This document shows, piece by piece, positions 9,237-18,007 of a stretch of 64,000 nt of DNA; within the stretch, counting starts at the first letter, position 1; each line of letters opens with the position of its first letter. The translations under genes and the position numbers were made by a program. The stretch is from an uncultured Roseburia sp. (GTDB lineage: Bacteria; Bacillota; Clostridia; Lachnospirales; Lachnospiraceae), in contig CAJTOI010000005.1 of the NCBI GenBank assembly GCA_910577925.1, positions 118,086 to 182,085 of the forward strand, given 5' to 3'. The notes beneath the pieces were generated by a model. It was given only the letters and a program-made list of their open reading frames with translations. It searched no databases and had not been told where the DNA came from.

Positions 9237-9270
9237 AAGAGGGACGCTTTTTCCGAAAAGTGTCCCTCTT
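9237..9270 (-). terminator. Intrinsic terminator after the Na/Pi cotransporter gene
   Basis: Inverted repeat AAGAGGGAC / GTCCCTCTT with additional T/A pairing in the loop. On the minus strand it is followed by TTTTATTTG. It sits 10 bases after the cotransporter stop. Confidence 0.75.
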
Positions 9271-9279
9271 GCCGTCAAT

Positions 9280-11067
9280 TTACTTCTTTTTCCCTTTCTT
9301 ACTGCGGAAAGCGATATTATATTTCTCCTCATATTCCAAAAAACATGTCCGATACGCCTGGTTTTTCCGCTCACGCACACTCTTTAAATATTCGTGTGTG
9401 TCAAATTCCTCCGCCTCAAGCTCTATCATTGCCACCGCCACATTCGAGCAGTGCGCCCCGATGCGCTCCAGATTGGTCAGAAGGTCATTAAACGCAAATC
9501 CGTGCTTCATCTCACATTTCCCGTTCTGGAGCCTTGCAATATGGTGCGACTTCAAATCGTTGCACAGGATCGTAATCAGTTCCCGCAGCGGCTCCACCTG
9601 CCCCGCAAGCTGCAGGTCATCCTCGACAAACGCGGTCACGGTCAGCGCCACAATCTCCCTGACTGCGGCAAACACGACCTCAAGCTCACGTTTCGCATCC
9701 TCGGAGAACAGAATCTTTTTATCATTCAGCTCTTCCGCAACCCTCGAAATATTTACCGCGTGATCTCCGAGACGCTCAAAGTCGCTGATGGTGTGCAGAA
9801 ATTTCGACACCTGCTTCGTCTGTGCTATCGTCATCTCCCGCCCGGTCAGCTGCATCAGATAGGTTCCGAGCTTATCCTCATACTTGTCAATCAGATTTTC
9901 CTTTTCCTGTACTTTCTTGTACTTTTCGTCCGAGTATTCCCACAGGAGCGAAAAGGAACGCAGGATGTTTTTGCGCGCCTTCTTTGCCATTCCGTTCATC
10001 GCAAGATGGCTCTGCGTGATGGCAAGGTCCGGATAAGCGAGAAAACGCTCCTCGAGCAGATCAAAATCGGCCTGCTCCTCCATGTCCTCCTCCGTGTCCC
10101 GCACCAGCCGAAATACCAGTTTTTCAATCAGACGGATACACGGAAGCAGCACCGCGATCGTCGCCGTTCGAAAAACCGTATTCATCAGGGCAATCCACAC
10201 CGGACTCATCACCGCGTCCATAAACGGAAAATGTACAAACGCATTGACCGAATAAAATACAACCGACCAGAAAATCATCCCGAACAAATCATTGATCAGA
10301 TAGATCAGCGCCGTCCGCTTTCCGTTCTTGTTCGTCCCGATGGACGAGAGCAGCACCGGGCAGGCCGCGCCCACGCCGATTCCCATAACAATCGGCAGCG
10401 CCGCGGAAAAACTGACGGAGCCGGTGACCGACAGCGCCTGCAGAATACCGACAGAAGCCGAGGCGCTCTGCAGCACCGCCGTGATCAGGATTCCGACTAG
10501 GATCCCCATAAACGGATTGGAAAACATGGTCAGCGTATTGACAAAATGTTCATTCTCCTTCAGCGGCGCCACCGCTCCGCTCATCGTCTGCATGCCCATC
10601 ATAAGAATCGAAAATCCCAGCATGATATCCCCGATATTGTGGTATATCGCCTTTCTCAAGACCATCTTAAAGATGATGCCGACGATCGCCACCACCGCGG
10701 AAATCGTCGCGGTAGACAGCAGCTGCGCAATTCCGCTCGATCCGTCAATGTAGGACAGACACAAAATCCAGCCTGTGATACTCGTACCGATATTCGCACC
10801 CATAATGATGCCGATCGCCTGAGTGACCTTCATCATCCCCGAATTTACAAAGCCGACCACCATCACCGAAGTCGCCGAGGACGACTGGATAATCGCCGTC
10901 ACGACTGCACCGAGCAGAACTCCCTTGATCGGCGTATTTGTCAGTTTATACAAAATCAGTTCTAATTTATTCCCCGCCACCTTTTTGAGTCCGTCCCCCA
11001 TCAGGGACATTCCGAACAAAAACAGCGCCACTCCGCTCAGAAGCGATAAAATAGCCGTAACTCCCAC
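9280..11067 (-). CDS. Na/Pi cotransporter family protein with PhoU-like domain
   Basis: 595 residues. Residues 1 to about 310 are hydrophobic with the duplicated QSSSA signature of Na+/phosphate cotransporters (TAIIQSSSATSVMVVGFV near 62 and AVLQSASASVGIL near 205). A C-terminal helical PhoU-like region (about 340-560) contains FLHTISDFERLGDHAVNISR and NLERIGAHCSNVAV. The protein probably imports phosphate, or a related anion, across the cytoplasmic membrane, with the PhoU-like part for regulation. A GTG start at 11067 follows AGAGGAAATG. It is a single gene with its own promoter and terminator. Confidence 0.9.
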   Translation of the reverse strand: MGVTAILSLLSGVALFLFGMSLMGDGLKKVAGNKLELILYKLTNTPIKGVLLGAVVTAIIQSSSATSVMVVGFVNSGMMKVTQAIGIIMGANIGTSITGWILCLSYIDGSSGIAQLLSTATISAVVAIVGIIFKMVLRKAIYHNIGDIMLGFSILMMGMQTMSGAVAPLKENEHFVNTLTMFSNPFMGILVGILITAVLQSASASVGILQALSVTGSVSFSAALPIVMGIGVGAACPVLLSSIGTNKNGKRTALIYLINDLFGMIFWSVVFYSVNAFVHFPFMDAVMSPVWIALMNTVFRTATIAVLLPCIRLIEKLVFRLVRDTEEDMEEQADFDLLEERFLAYPDLAITQSHLAMNGMAKKARKNILRSFSLLWEYSDEKYKKVQEKENLIDKYEDKLGTYLMQLTGREMTIAQTKQVSKFLHTISDFERLGDHAVNISRVAEELNDKKILFSEDAKRELEVVFAAVREIVALTVTAFVEDDLQLAGQVEPLRELITILCNDLKSHHIARLQNGKCEMKHGFAFNDLLTNLERIGAHCSNVAVAMIELEAEEFDTHEYLKSVRERKNQAYRTCFLEYEEKYNIAFRSKKGKKK

Positions 11068-11112
11068 TTTTTCATTTCCTCTTCTTCGTATTGTTTAAAT
11101 ACATACAATATT

Positions 11113-11142
11113 AGTATAAGATACTTTACAGAGGTTTTTCAA
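11113..11142 (-). promoter_or_regulatory. Predicted sigma-A promoter of the Na/Pi cotransporter gene
   Basis: On the minus strand, TTGAAA (11137-11142) and TATACT (11113-11118) are separated by 18 bases, about 45 bases upstream of the GTG start. The match is good but was found by eye only. Confidence 0.5.
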
Positions 11143-11253
11143 TCCTTTTTTACATATTTCTTCCAAATTCGACATTGTAATGTCGCTCTTTGCGGCATGG
11201 CGAATCGCTTACTTCCCCGGGAAAATTTTGTAAAGCCTCCCACGGCAAAAAAA

Positions 11254-11293
11254 GGTGTAAAGCCTTTCTTCAATTCAAGAAAGACTTTACACC
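11254..11293 (-). terminator. Strong intrinsic terminator downstream of the asd region
   Basis: Long stem GGTGTAAAG-C-CTTTCTT / AAGAAAG-A-CTTTACACC with one mismatch and a short loop, followed on the minus strand by seven T. It lies 300 bases past the asd stop, so the transcript probably includes the structured repeat at 11449-11593. Confidence 0.8.
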
Positions 11294-11448
11294 CTGCTTA
11301 TTTCTGAAACACACTTACTTTTAAAATCTTATCATTTTACTCTAATTCTCTTAACAAACAATATCCTCCAAATAATTTGAATATCCGATTACGACAACTA
11401 TTATCCCGCATGTTCTTTGATAATTGCTGTCCTGCTTACAGGTAAGCA

Positions 11449-11593
11449 TACCCTCAGTGGACAAAGGGACACACGGTCGGAAAAGAGCCAATTTGGGCCC
11501 CTGCCGCGTTGCTTTCGTTCCGCGTACGCCCAGTACGCGTCATTCAAGCGCCTTGCAGGGACGAAACATGCGCGCTTTGCTGATATTCGCCGC
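11449..11593. repeat. Structured, probably dispersed repeat element after asd
   Basis: This is the notable part of the gene-free stretch 11068-11593. It starts directly at the asd stop codon. It contains nested inverted repeats: an outer CCCTGC (11499-11504) with GCAGGG (11555-11560), and an inner CGCGTAC (11521-11527) with GTACGCG (11533-11539). At its far end lies TACCCTCAGTGGACAAAGG (11449-11467), which recurs with one change as an arm of the hairpin at 46106-46150. No reading frame here looks like a gene. It could be a mobile repeat or a noncoding RNA. The rest of the gap (11300-11448) is AT-rich and I see nothing else in it. Confidence 0.5.
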
Positions 11594-12685
11594 CTATTTT
11601 TTCGTGATATATCCCTGTGCCTTTAAGAGCTCCGCACAGAGCACCGCGCCGCCGGCTGCGCCGCGGACCGTGTTGTGGGAAAGCCCTACAAACTTCCAGT
11701 CATACACGGTATCTTCCCTGAGGCGTCCGACCGATACGCCCATGCCGTTCTCGTACATCACGTCAAGCGCAACCTGCGGCCTGTTCTCCTCCTCACAGTA
11801 CCGGATAAACTGCTGCGGCGCACTCGGCAGTCCAAGCTGCTGCGGAGCGCCGCTGAATTTTGTAAGCGCCTCTGTCAGCTGTTCCTTTGTCGGCTTCTTC
11901 CGAAACTTCACGAACACCGCCGCCGTGTGGCCGTTTAACACCGGCACGCGGATGCACTGACAGGTAATCACCGGCGACTCCGCCGGGACGATCGCTTTCT
12001 TCTCCTCATCGATATGTCCCCAGATGCGCAACGGCTCCCGCTCGGATTTCTCTTCCTCGCCGCCGATGTACGGGATGATATTTCCCTCCATCTCCGGCCA
12101 GTCGGCAAACGTCTTTCCGGCGCCCGAAATCGCCTGGTAAGTCGTCGCCACGACCTCGTATGGCTCAAACTCCTTCCACGCAGTCAAAACCGGCGCATAG
12201 CTCTGAATCGAGCAGTTCGGCTTCACCGCGACAAATCCCCGCTTCGTGCCGAGACGCTCCCGCTGATAACGGATCACATCCATATGCTCCGGATTGATCT
12301 CCGGCACCACCATCGGCACATCGGGCGTCCATCTGTGCGCGCTGTTGTTCGAGACAACCGGCGTCTCCGTCCTCGCGTAGTCCTCCTCGATTTTTTTGAT
12401 TTCTTCCTTGGTCATATCGACCGCGGAAAACACAAAATCAACCTCCGCCGCGACCTGTTCCACCTCGTTTACATTCATAACCACGATCTTTTTCACGGCC
12501 TCCGGCATCGGCGCATCCATTTTCCATCGTCCGCCGACCGCCTCCTCATAAGTTTTTCCGGCGCTTCTGGGACTCGCCGCAATCGTTGTCACCTCAAACC
12601 ACGGATGATTTTCCAGCAGGGAAATAAACCGCTGTCCGACCATACCGGTGCCGCCCAGAATACCCACTCTCAACTTTTCACTCAT
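11594..12685 (-). CDS. asd: Aspartate-semialdehyde dehydrogenase
   Basis: 363 residues. Converts aspartyl phosphate to aspartate semialdehyde with NADPH, in the cytosolic pathway to lysine (and cell-wall diaminopimelate), threonine and methionine. The N-terminal NADP-binding motif is GILGGTGMVGQRF, the catalytic Cys is in VAVKPNCSIQS near residue 156, and the substrate-binding His is in RVPVLNGHTAAVFV. It belongs to the archaeal/fungal-like branch of the family. The ATG at 12685 gives the usual start MSEKLRVGI; an ATG four codons upstream is also possible and neither has ideal ribosome binding site spacing. The promoter overlaps an ARG-box-like sequence. The structured repeat begins at its stop codon. 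Confidence 0.95.
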   Translation of the reverse strand: MSEKLRVGILGGTGMVGQRFISLLENHPWFEVTTIAASPRSAGKTYEEAVGGRWKMDAPMPEAVKKIVVMNVNEVEQVAAEVDFVFSAVDMTKEEIKKIEEDYARTETPVVSNNSAHRWTPDVPMVVPEINPEHMDVIRYQRERLGTKRGFVAVKPNCSIQSYAPVLTAWKEFEPYEVVATTYQAISGAGKTFADWPEMEGNIIPYIGGEEEKSEREPLRIWGHIDEEKKAIVPAESPVITCQCIRVPVLNGHTAAVFVKFRKKPTKEQLTEALTKFSGAPQQLGLPSAPQQFIRYCEEENRPQVALDVMYENGMGVSVGRLREDTVYDWKFVGLSHNTVRGAAGGAVLCAELLKAQGYITKK

Positions 12686-12809
12686 GTTAATAACCATGCC
12701 CTTTCCGTCATCTGAAAAAATTTACACGCTTTCTCTGCTCAGACTTTTTACCTGTATCGACATTTTTCCCGTTTTGTCCGTCCGTCGCGGACATATGTCG
12801 TTCCCTGTT

Positions 12810-12839
12810 ATCTTATGCCATTATGCATAAAAATGCAAT
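12810..12839 (-). promoter_or_regulatory. Predicted asd promoter overlapped by an ARG-box-like operator
   Basis: On the minus strand, TTGCAT (12833-12838) and TAAGAT (12810-12815) are spaced by 17 bases. Over the -35 side, plus-strand bases 12822-12839 (TATGCATAAAAATGCAAT) match the Bacillus ARG-box consensus CATGAATAAAAATKCAAK at 16 of 18 positions by my count. An ArgR repressor is encoded at 31308-31760. Regulation of asd by arginine is inference. Confidence 0.5.
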
Positions 12840-12857
12840 ACCTTTTTTGTAAAATTT

Positions 12858-14246
12858 TCAGCCCTGCTTCTTCTCATTCAGCCATGCTCTCTCCTGCGCA
12901 ATCACCTGCTCCATCGCCGCTTTTCCCGGCGCGCCCACCGTCAGCCGTTTATTTACGCAGGTCTCCATCGAGATCGCCTCGTAGATATCTTCCTCGAATA
13001 CCGGAGAGATTTCTTTGAGCTCCGCGAGACTCATGTCGTCAATCGCAATCCCCTTCTCAATACAAAACAGCACAATCTGACCCACGATTCCGTGCGCATC
13101 CCGAAACGGCACCCCGTGGTTCACCAGATAGTCCGCCGCATCCGTCGCGTTTGTAAAGCCGTTGTTCGCCGAGGCGCGCATGGTTTCGGTATGAAATTTC
13201 ATTGTCGAGAGCATGCCGGTAAACAGCGCGATACAGCCCTTTACCGTATCCATCGCGTCAAACGCCAGCTCCTTATCCTCCTGCATATCCTTATTGTATG
13301 CCAGCGGGATTCCTTTCATCGCAGTCAAAAGCGACATGAGCGCGCCGTAGACACGGCCGGTCTTGCCCCGCACGAGCTCCGCGATATCGGGGTTCTTTTT
13401 CTGCGGCATAATGCTGCTTCCGGTACTGTAGGCATCGTCAATCTCCACAAACTGATATTCGTTTGAATTCCAGATGATAATCTCCTCGGAAAAACGGCTC
13501 AGATGCATCATAATCACGGAACAGGCCGACAGGAACTCAATCAGATAGTCCCGGTCCGACACCCCGTCCATACTGTTTAAGGTCGGTCCGTAAAAGCCGA
13601 GCAGCTCCGCGGTATAATCCCGGTCAAGCGGATAAGTGGTCCCTGCGAGTGCGCCGGAGCCGAGCGGGCAGTAATTCATGCGCTCATATATATCCCCAAG
13701 CCGCAGCCTGTCGCGCTTAAACATCTCAAAATAAGCTCCCATATGATGGGCCAGCGTCACCGGCTGCGCTTTCTGCAGATGGGTAAAGCCTGGCATAATC
13801 GTTTCCGTGTGCGCCTCCATAATTTTCAGAATCACGGACAGAAGCTCCGCTAACAGCTCGTCCGTGTGCAGCACCTCCTGTCTCGTGAAAAGACGCATGT
13901 CAAGCGCCACCTGGTCGTTGCGGCTGCGCCCGGTGTGCAGCTTCTTCCCGGTATCTCCCAGCCGCTTAATCAGCTGCGCCTCCACAAAACTGTGAATATC
14001 CTCGTACTCGTCGGTAATCGCAAGGCGTCCGGCCTCCACGTCACCGCGGATTTCCCCGAGACAGTTTACGATCGCATCCGTCTCCTCCCCGGTCAGAATG
14101 CCCTGTTTTCCCAGCATTTTCACATGCGCGATACTTCCCTCAATGTCCTGTCTGTAAAACTTCTTATCAAACGAAATGGACGCGTTAAACTGATAGACAA
14201 GTTTGTCTGTCTCTTTTGTGAAACGTCCTCCCCACAACTGTGCCAT
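12858..14246 (-). CDS. argH: Argininosuccinate lyase
   Basis: 462 residues. Last step of arginine synthesis: argininosuccinate to arginine plus fumarate. The start MAQLWGGRFTKETDKLVYQF is typical. The fumarase-superfamily signature GSSIMPQKKNPDIAEL, which carries the catalytic serine loop, is near residue 275, and the catalytic His region is TRSRND/HTGRSRNDQVALD near 107. The frame is open far upstream, but the ATG at 14246 has GTGAGGA upstream and the extra codons overlap queH. It starts 10 bases after the queH stop, which suggests coupling. No terminator is seen between argH and asd, so some read-through into asd is possible. Confidence 0.96.
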   Translation of the reverse strand: MAQLWGGRFTKETDKLVYQFNASISFDKKFYRQDIEGSIAHVKMLGKQGILTGEETDAIVNCLGEIRGDVEAGRLAITDEYEDIHSFVEAQLIKRLGDTGKKLHTGRSRNDQVALDMRLFTRQEVLHTDELLAELLSVILKIMEAHTETIMPGFTHLQKAQPVTLAHHMGAYFEMFKRDRLRLGDIYERMNYCPLGSGALAGTTYPLDRDYTAELLGFYGPTLNSMDGVSDRDYLIEFLSACSVIMMHLSRFSEEIIIWNSNEYQFVEIDDAYSTGSSIMPQKKNPDIAELVRGKTGRVYGALMSLLTAMKGIPLAYNKDMQEDKELAFDAMDTVKGCIALFTGMLSTMKFHTETMRASANNGFTNATDAADYLVNHGVPFRDAHGIVGQIVLFCIEKGIAIDDMSLAELKEISPVFEEDIYEAISMETCVNKRLTVGAPGKAAMEQVIAQERAWLNEKKQG

Positions 14247-14256
14247 ATAAGTATCC

Positions 14257-14979
14257 TCACTTTCTTTTCTCCTGCAAACGCTCTTTTCCCGCCGCCTCCG
14301 CGAGTCCTGCCGCCTCCGGCACAGCGGGTTCCGCCGCCTCCGCCGCAGCCCTTGCCGCAATCTCCGCGTCGCGCTGCCGTTTTGAAAATACGCAGCCGCA
14401 GTAATACTGGCGGTACATCCCGTACTGTTCCGACAGTTCGACCGAGCGCTTGTAGCCGTTTCTCTTCTTGAAATCCGAATTGAGATAGGCAATCCCGCAC
14501 TCTGACGCGATCCTCTCCCCGATTTCGTTCAGCTTCTCTGCATTTTTGAGCGGGCTGATTGACAATGTCGTCGTAAAATAATCCGCGCCCAGCCGAAGCG
14601 CCTCCCCGGCAGCCTCCCGCAGCCGAAGCTCATAGCAGCGAAAACAGCGCTCCCTGCCCTCTTTCTCTTCCTCAAAGCCCCGCACCGTCTCATAGAAACG
14701 CTCCTTTTCATAGCTTCCCTCCGCAAAAGAAATCGGGTGCTTCGCCGGAAGCCGCGCAATCAGACGCCGCTGCTCTTCTGCGCGCATGCGGTACTCCTCC
14801 TCGGGGTAAATATTCGGATTGTAATAAAATACCGTGATCCGGAAATAGTCCGACAGATATTCAAGACAATACGAACTGCACGGCGCGCAGCAGCTGTGCA
14901 GAAGGAGCGTCGGAACCTCGTGATTTTTCTCTGCCCGCGCGATCGTTTCGTCGAGCAGCTTCTGATAATTCTGTTTCAT
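14257..14979 (-). CDS. queH: Epoxyqueuosine reductase QueH
   Basis: 240 residues. QueH (formerly DUF208) reduces epoxyqueuosine to queuosine in tRNA anticodons and is the non-homologous replacement for QueG. The metal/Fe-S binding cysteines are visible: LLLHSCCAPCSSYCLEYL near residue 30, ERCFRCYELRL near 105 and QYYCGCVFSKRQ near 200. The C-terminus is an unusual Ala/Glu-rich tail of about 40 residues. The ATG at 14979 follows TGAGGTCTGAA; an upstream ATG at 15015 adds 12 residues but has a poor ribosome binding site. It is placed between a glycosyltransferase gene and argH, with no obvious functional link. Confidence 0.9.
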   Translation of the reverse strand: MKQNYQKLLDETIARAEKNHEVPTLLLHSCCAPCSSYCLEYLSDYFRITVFYYNPNIYPEEEYRMRAEEQRRLIARLPAKHPISFAEGSYEKERFYETVRGFEEEKEGRERCFRCYELRLREAAGEALRLGADYFTTTLSISPLKNAEKLNEIGERIASECGIAYLNSDFKKRNGYKRSVELSEQYGMYRQYYCGCVFSKRQRDAEIAARAAAEAAEPAVPEAAGLAEAAGKERLQEKRK

Positions 14980-15089
14980 TTCAGACCTCAGTTGTTCAAT
15001 GTCATTTCCTATCATTCTACCGGAATCGCCGGATAAGCGCAACCCTCTTCTAAACGGCGCCGCGCTCCGGCATCCGCCGGAAAAACTGC

Positions 15090-16289
15090 CTACGGCCGCT
15101 CTGCCTGCCCCGCATTCACATCCTGCGCAAGCGCATCCGCGAGCGCCAAAATCTCCTGCGCACGGCACTCCCAGCTATGACACGCAAGGAACTTTCGGTA
15201 AGCCGCCTCTGCCAGATCCCTCCGCCGCGCCGGATTCTCAATCAGTTCCCCCGCCAGATCGCCCAGCGTGGAAAGGTTCTCCAGCTCATAACAGACAAGC
15301 TCCTCCCCCACCGAAAAATGCGTCTCCACCCACGGGTTTCGTTCCGTGAGCACCACGGCGTGATTCGCCATACCGGCCGGAATCCGGTCATGCATCCCCC
15401 GGTTAAAAATCGGAGACACATTCAGCAGAATGTGCTCTTTTGCAATCCGCTCAAAAGACAGGCCAAACGGTACGGCGCGCTCCCGCTTTAAACTGTGCTC
15501 ATCCGCGCAGCGGTATTTCTCCCAGCCTTCCCCCATCACGGTGACCGGCAGACCGCGGCGCAGCAGCTCATCAAGCGCCTTCTTTCGAAAATAATCCCGG
15601 ATAAACGCGTCCGACGCATACATCGCGTTCATAAACAGCGCAAATTTCTCCCCGGAAAGCTCCATGCCGATCTCCTCCAGCACCTGCGCAAACGCCCGCT
15701 CCATCGGAAGCAGCGGCTCCGCCGTCCTGCGCTCAATCACCTGCTCCATCAGGCCGCGGAAAGGCTCCGGCGACGCCTTTATAATCTCGTATACCCCTTC
15801 CGGACTGTCGTAGGTCCCCGGAAACAAAATCCGGCACTCTTTTGCCTTCTCCCCGTCATAGAGCGCCTGTGTGGCTCCCAGCGGAAGCATATGTACGCTG
15901 CCCGCCTGCGGATAGCAGGCCTTTACATAATCCCGCTGTCCCTCGTCAAGCACCAGCGCGTGCATATTTTTCGCTTTCGTCATAAGCGCGTTGTGGTGAA
16001 ACAGCGGATGGTCCACCAGATAATCAAAAAAAGGGCCGCACAGCCGGTCGAGATACGGTACGCCGTCTTCCATCTCAAAATGCGGAAGCTTTGAATTGAA
16101 ATCCAAAATCAGACGGTACGGCTTCTCCAACAGCGGCTCTAACACCGCGTCCATATCATCCTCCTCGGACAATTCGCAGATGTCGGCACAAAAGCCTGCC
16201 TCCTCGTACGCCGCCCCGATCTGATGCGCAAAAAAGTTGCTCGACCGATAGCAGATTTCCCTTGAGCAAAACACTAAAATACGTTCCAC
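15090..16289 (-). CDS. Glycosyltransferase-like protein (CgeB/family-1 type)
   Basis: 399 residues. The C-terminal third resembles the family-1 glycosyltransferase domain of CgeB/DUF3880-type proteins: HILLNVSPIFNRGMHDRIPAGMANHAVVLTERN, a pattern in which a donor-site Glu is often replaced. The N-terminal half includes an H-x-H patch (VDHPLFHHNALM) and no transmembrane segment. A GTG start at 16289 follows AAGGAGAGC. It runs into the queH region, overlapping only the unused upstream extension of that frame. Substrate is unknown; it is not in a recognisable polysaccharide cluster. Confidence 0.7.
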   Translation of the reverse strand: MERILVFCSREICYRSSNFFAHQIGAAYEEAGFCADICELSEEDDMDAVLEPLLEKPYRLILDFNSKLPHFEMEDGVPYLDRLCGPFFDYLVDHPLFHHNALMTKAKNMHALVLDEGQRDYVKACYPQAGSVHMLPLGATQALYDGEKAKECRILFPGTYDSPEGVYEIIKASPEPFRGLMEQVIERRTAEPLLPMERAFAQVLEEIGMELSGEKFALFMNAMYASDAFIRDYFRKKALDELLRRGLPVTVMGEGWEKYRCADEHSLKRERAVPFGLSFERIAKEHILLNVSPIFNRGMHDRIPAGMANHAVVLTERNPWVETHFSVGEELVCYELENLSTLGDLAGELIENPARRRDLAEAAYRKFLACHSWECRAQEILALADALAQDVNAGQAERP

Positions 16290-16331
16290 TTTTCATGCTC
16301 TCCTTTTCCATTCTCCTCAGTAATCGCGAAA

Positions 16332-16374
16332 AAGGACTTTTACTGCCCCGTAAAACCGCCCTGTAAAAGTCCTT
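16332..16374 (-). terminator. Intrinsic terminator of the nucleoside salvage operon
   Basis: Perfect 12-bp stem AAGGACTTTTAC / GTAAAAGTCCTT, followed on the minus strand by TTTTTCGC. It sits 10 bases after the stop of the small membrane protein gene. Confidence 0.85.
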
Positions 16375-16383
16375 CTCTGTGAA

Positions 16384-16680
16384 TCAGCTTCTCCAAAAAC
16401 GAAGTGAAAGTATAAAAACAAGATACATTGCCGCGCAAAGCACGATAAAAATCAGCTTTCCCGCCAGCGCCCCCACAAGTATCTGCGCAAGCACCGCAAG
16501 GCCGTGCAGCCAGATCGGAACATCGCGCAGGCAGAGTGCCATTCCGGCCTCAAGCAATACCAGCACACACACCGGTACCGCCGGGATTCCAAGCCCCAAT
16601 ATGGAAATCAGAATCTCCAAAAGAGCCGCCACAATCACCCCGAACAGTACCAGCATCTGCCTGTTTTCTGTCTCTCCCAT
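16384..16680 (-). CDS. Small hydrophobic membrane protein
   Basis: 98 residues with three probable transmembrane segments: about residues 9-30, 33-53 and 57-92. Only short charged ends are seen. No family is recognised. The ATG at 16680 is 28 bases after the udk stop and a GAGAGGGAATAG stretch precedes it. It is the last gene before the terminator, so it is probably expressed with udk and the nucleoside uptake genes, but no function can be assigned. Confidence 0.65.
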   Translation of the reverse strand: MGETENRQMLVLFGVIVAALLEILISILGLGIPAVPVCVLVLLEAGMALCLRDVPIWLHGLAVLAQILVGALAGKLIFIVLCAAMYLVFILSLRFWRS

Positions 16681-16708
16681 AACTTACTATTCCCTCTCTT
16701 TTACCCTT

Positions 16709-17329
16709 TTAATTTCCGTTGAGATGCTTCCTCACACGCTGAATCAGCATGTCGAGTGCGACCACATTCTCTCCGCCCTCCGGGATAATGATATCGGCGC
16801 GCCGCTTGCTCGGCTCCACAAACTGCTCGTGCATCGGCTTTACGGTCGTCAGGTACTGGCTGATCACACTGTCAAGCGAGCGCCCGCGCTCCTTGACATC
16901 CCTGACGATTCTCCGCAGAATCCGCACGTCCGCGTCCGTATCCACAAACACCCGGATATCCATCAGCTCACAGAGCTCCGCCTCCGCGAAAATCAAAATC
17001 CCTTCCAGAACAATCACCGGCGCCGGATGCACCTGCACCGTTTTATCCGAACGGTTATGGACGGTATAATCGTACACCGGCATATGAATCGGTTTTCCTT
17101 CCTTTAGCATCCGGATATGCGCACACAAAAGCTCCGTGTCAAAAGCATCCGGATGATCGTAATTCAGCAGGCTGCGCTCCTCGTAAGTCATATTGTCATG
17201 TCTTTTATAGTAGCTGTCGTGGCGCAGGATACTCACCTCGTCACTTCCGAAACTGTCCACGACTTTATCCGCAAGAGTGGTCTTCCCGCTCCCTGTTCCC
17301 CCCGCAATTCCGATTAAAATTGTGTTCAT
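16709..17329 (-). CDS. udk: Uridine kinase
   Basis: 206 residues. Phosphorylates uridine and cytidine to the monophosphates in cytosolic pyrimidine salvage. The P-loop GIAGGTGSGKTTL is at residues 7-19, and the substrate region LRHDSYYKRHDNMTYEER and the segment YDHPDAFDTELL are typical of Udk. The ATG at 17329 has a GGAGGAACC ribosome binding site 15 bases after deoC. It follows BmpA-type nucleoside import genes and deoC, consistent with use of imported nucleosides. Confidence 0.95.
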   Translation of the reverse strand: MNTILIGIAGGTGSGKTTLADKVVDSFGSDEVSILRHDSYYKRHDNMTYEERSLLNYDHPDAFDTELLCAHIRMLKEGKPIHMPVYDYTVHNRSDKTVQVHPAPVIVLEGILIFAEAELCELMDIRVFVDTDADVRILRRIVRDVKERGRSLDSVISQYLTTVKPMHEQFVEPSKRRADIIIPEGGENVVALDMLIQRVRKHLNGN

Positions 17330-17344
17330 TGGTTCCTCCGGTTC

Positions 17345-17989
17345 TTATTTTCCGATAATGGCAAGCGTTGCGCTCGTCCCGAGACGGTTTGCTCCTGCAT
17401 CAATCATCGCCTGTGCCTCCTCGGCCGTATGGATACCGCCGGATGCCTTGACTCCCATCTCGTCCCCAACTGTCTTCCGCATGAGGGCCACATCCTTGGC
17501 CTTCGCACCGCCGGTCGAAAATCCCGTCGAAGTCTTGACAAAATCCGCTCCCGCCTCCTTAGAAAGCTCACATGCCTTCACCTTCTCCTCCTCGGTCAAA
17601 AGGCAGGTTTCGATTATCACCTTAAGCACGGCCGCGCTGCCGCAGACCTCCTTTAAGGTGCGGATGTCATTTAGGACATACTCGTATTTTCCGTCCTTTA
17701 ACGCGCCGACATTGATCACCATGTCCACTTCGGTCGCACCGTCCTCAATCGCAGCCTTTGTCTCAAAAGCCTTCACCCGGGTGTCCGACATGCCCAGCGG
17801 GAACCCCACAACCGTACAGACATCCACATCCGAACCCGCGAGCTTCTCCGACACAAATTTGGTATAGTACTGGTTCACGCACACAGACGCAAACTTATTC
17901 GCGAGCGCCTCCTCACAGATCTTTGCAACCTGCGCCTCCGTTGCATCCGCCTTCAAAATCGTATGGTCAAAATACTTTGTGTCAATCAT
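17345..17989 (-). CDS. deoC: Deoxyribose-phosphate aldolase
   Basis: 214 residues. Splits 2-deoxyribose 5-phosphate into glyceraldehyde 3-phosphate and acetaldehyde. The Schiff-base lysine is in GADFVKTSTGFSTGGA near residue 150, the second lysine in GVKASGGI near 180, and CTVVGFPLGMS is another class-I DeoC motif. The ATG at 17989 follows GGAGGG; four extra upstream codons are unlikely. It lies in the run bmpA, ABC ATPase, two permeases, deoC, udk, so deoxynucleoside carbon can be channelled to glycolysis after uptake. Confidence 0.96.
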   Translation of the reverse strand: MIDTKYFDHTILKADATEAQVAKICEEALANKFASVCVNQYYTKFVSEKLAGSDVDVCTVVGFPLGMSDTRVKAFETKAAIEDGATEVDMVINVGALKDGKYEYVLNDIRTLKEVCGSAAVLKVIIETCLLTEEEKVKACELSKEAGADFVKTSTGFSTGGAKAKDVALMRKTVGDEMGVKASGGIHTAEEAQAMIDAGANRLGTSATLAIIGK

Positions 17990-18007
17990 AAAACCCTCCA
18001 TCTATAT

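Noticed and set aside
9394..10500. 368-codon plus-strand frame opposite the Na/Pi cotransporter
   Set aside because: His/Arg-rich shadow without recognisable domains, opposite a clear membrane protein.
15090..16289. Polysaccharide biosynthesis locus
   Set aside because: This glycosyltransferase and DUF4422 are 28 kb apart and their neighbours are housekeeping genes.
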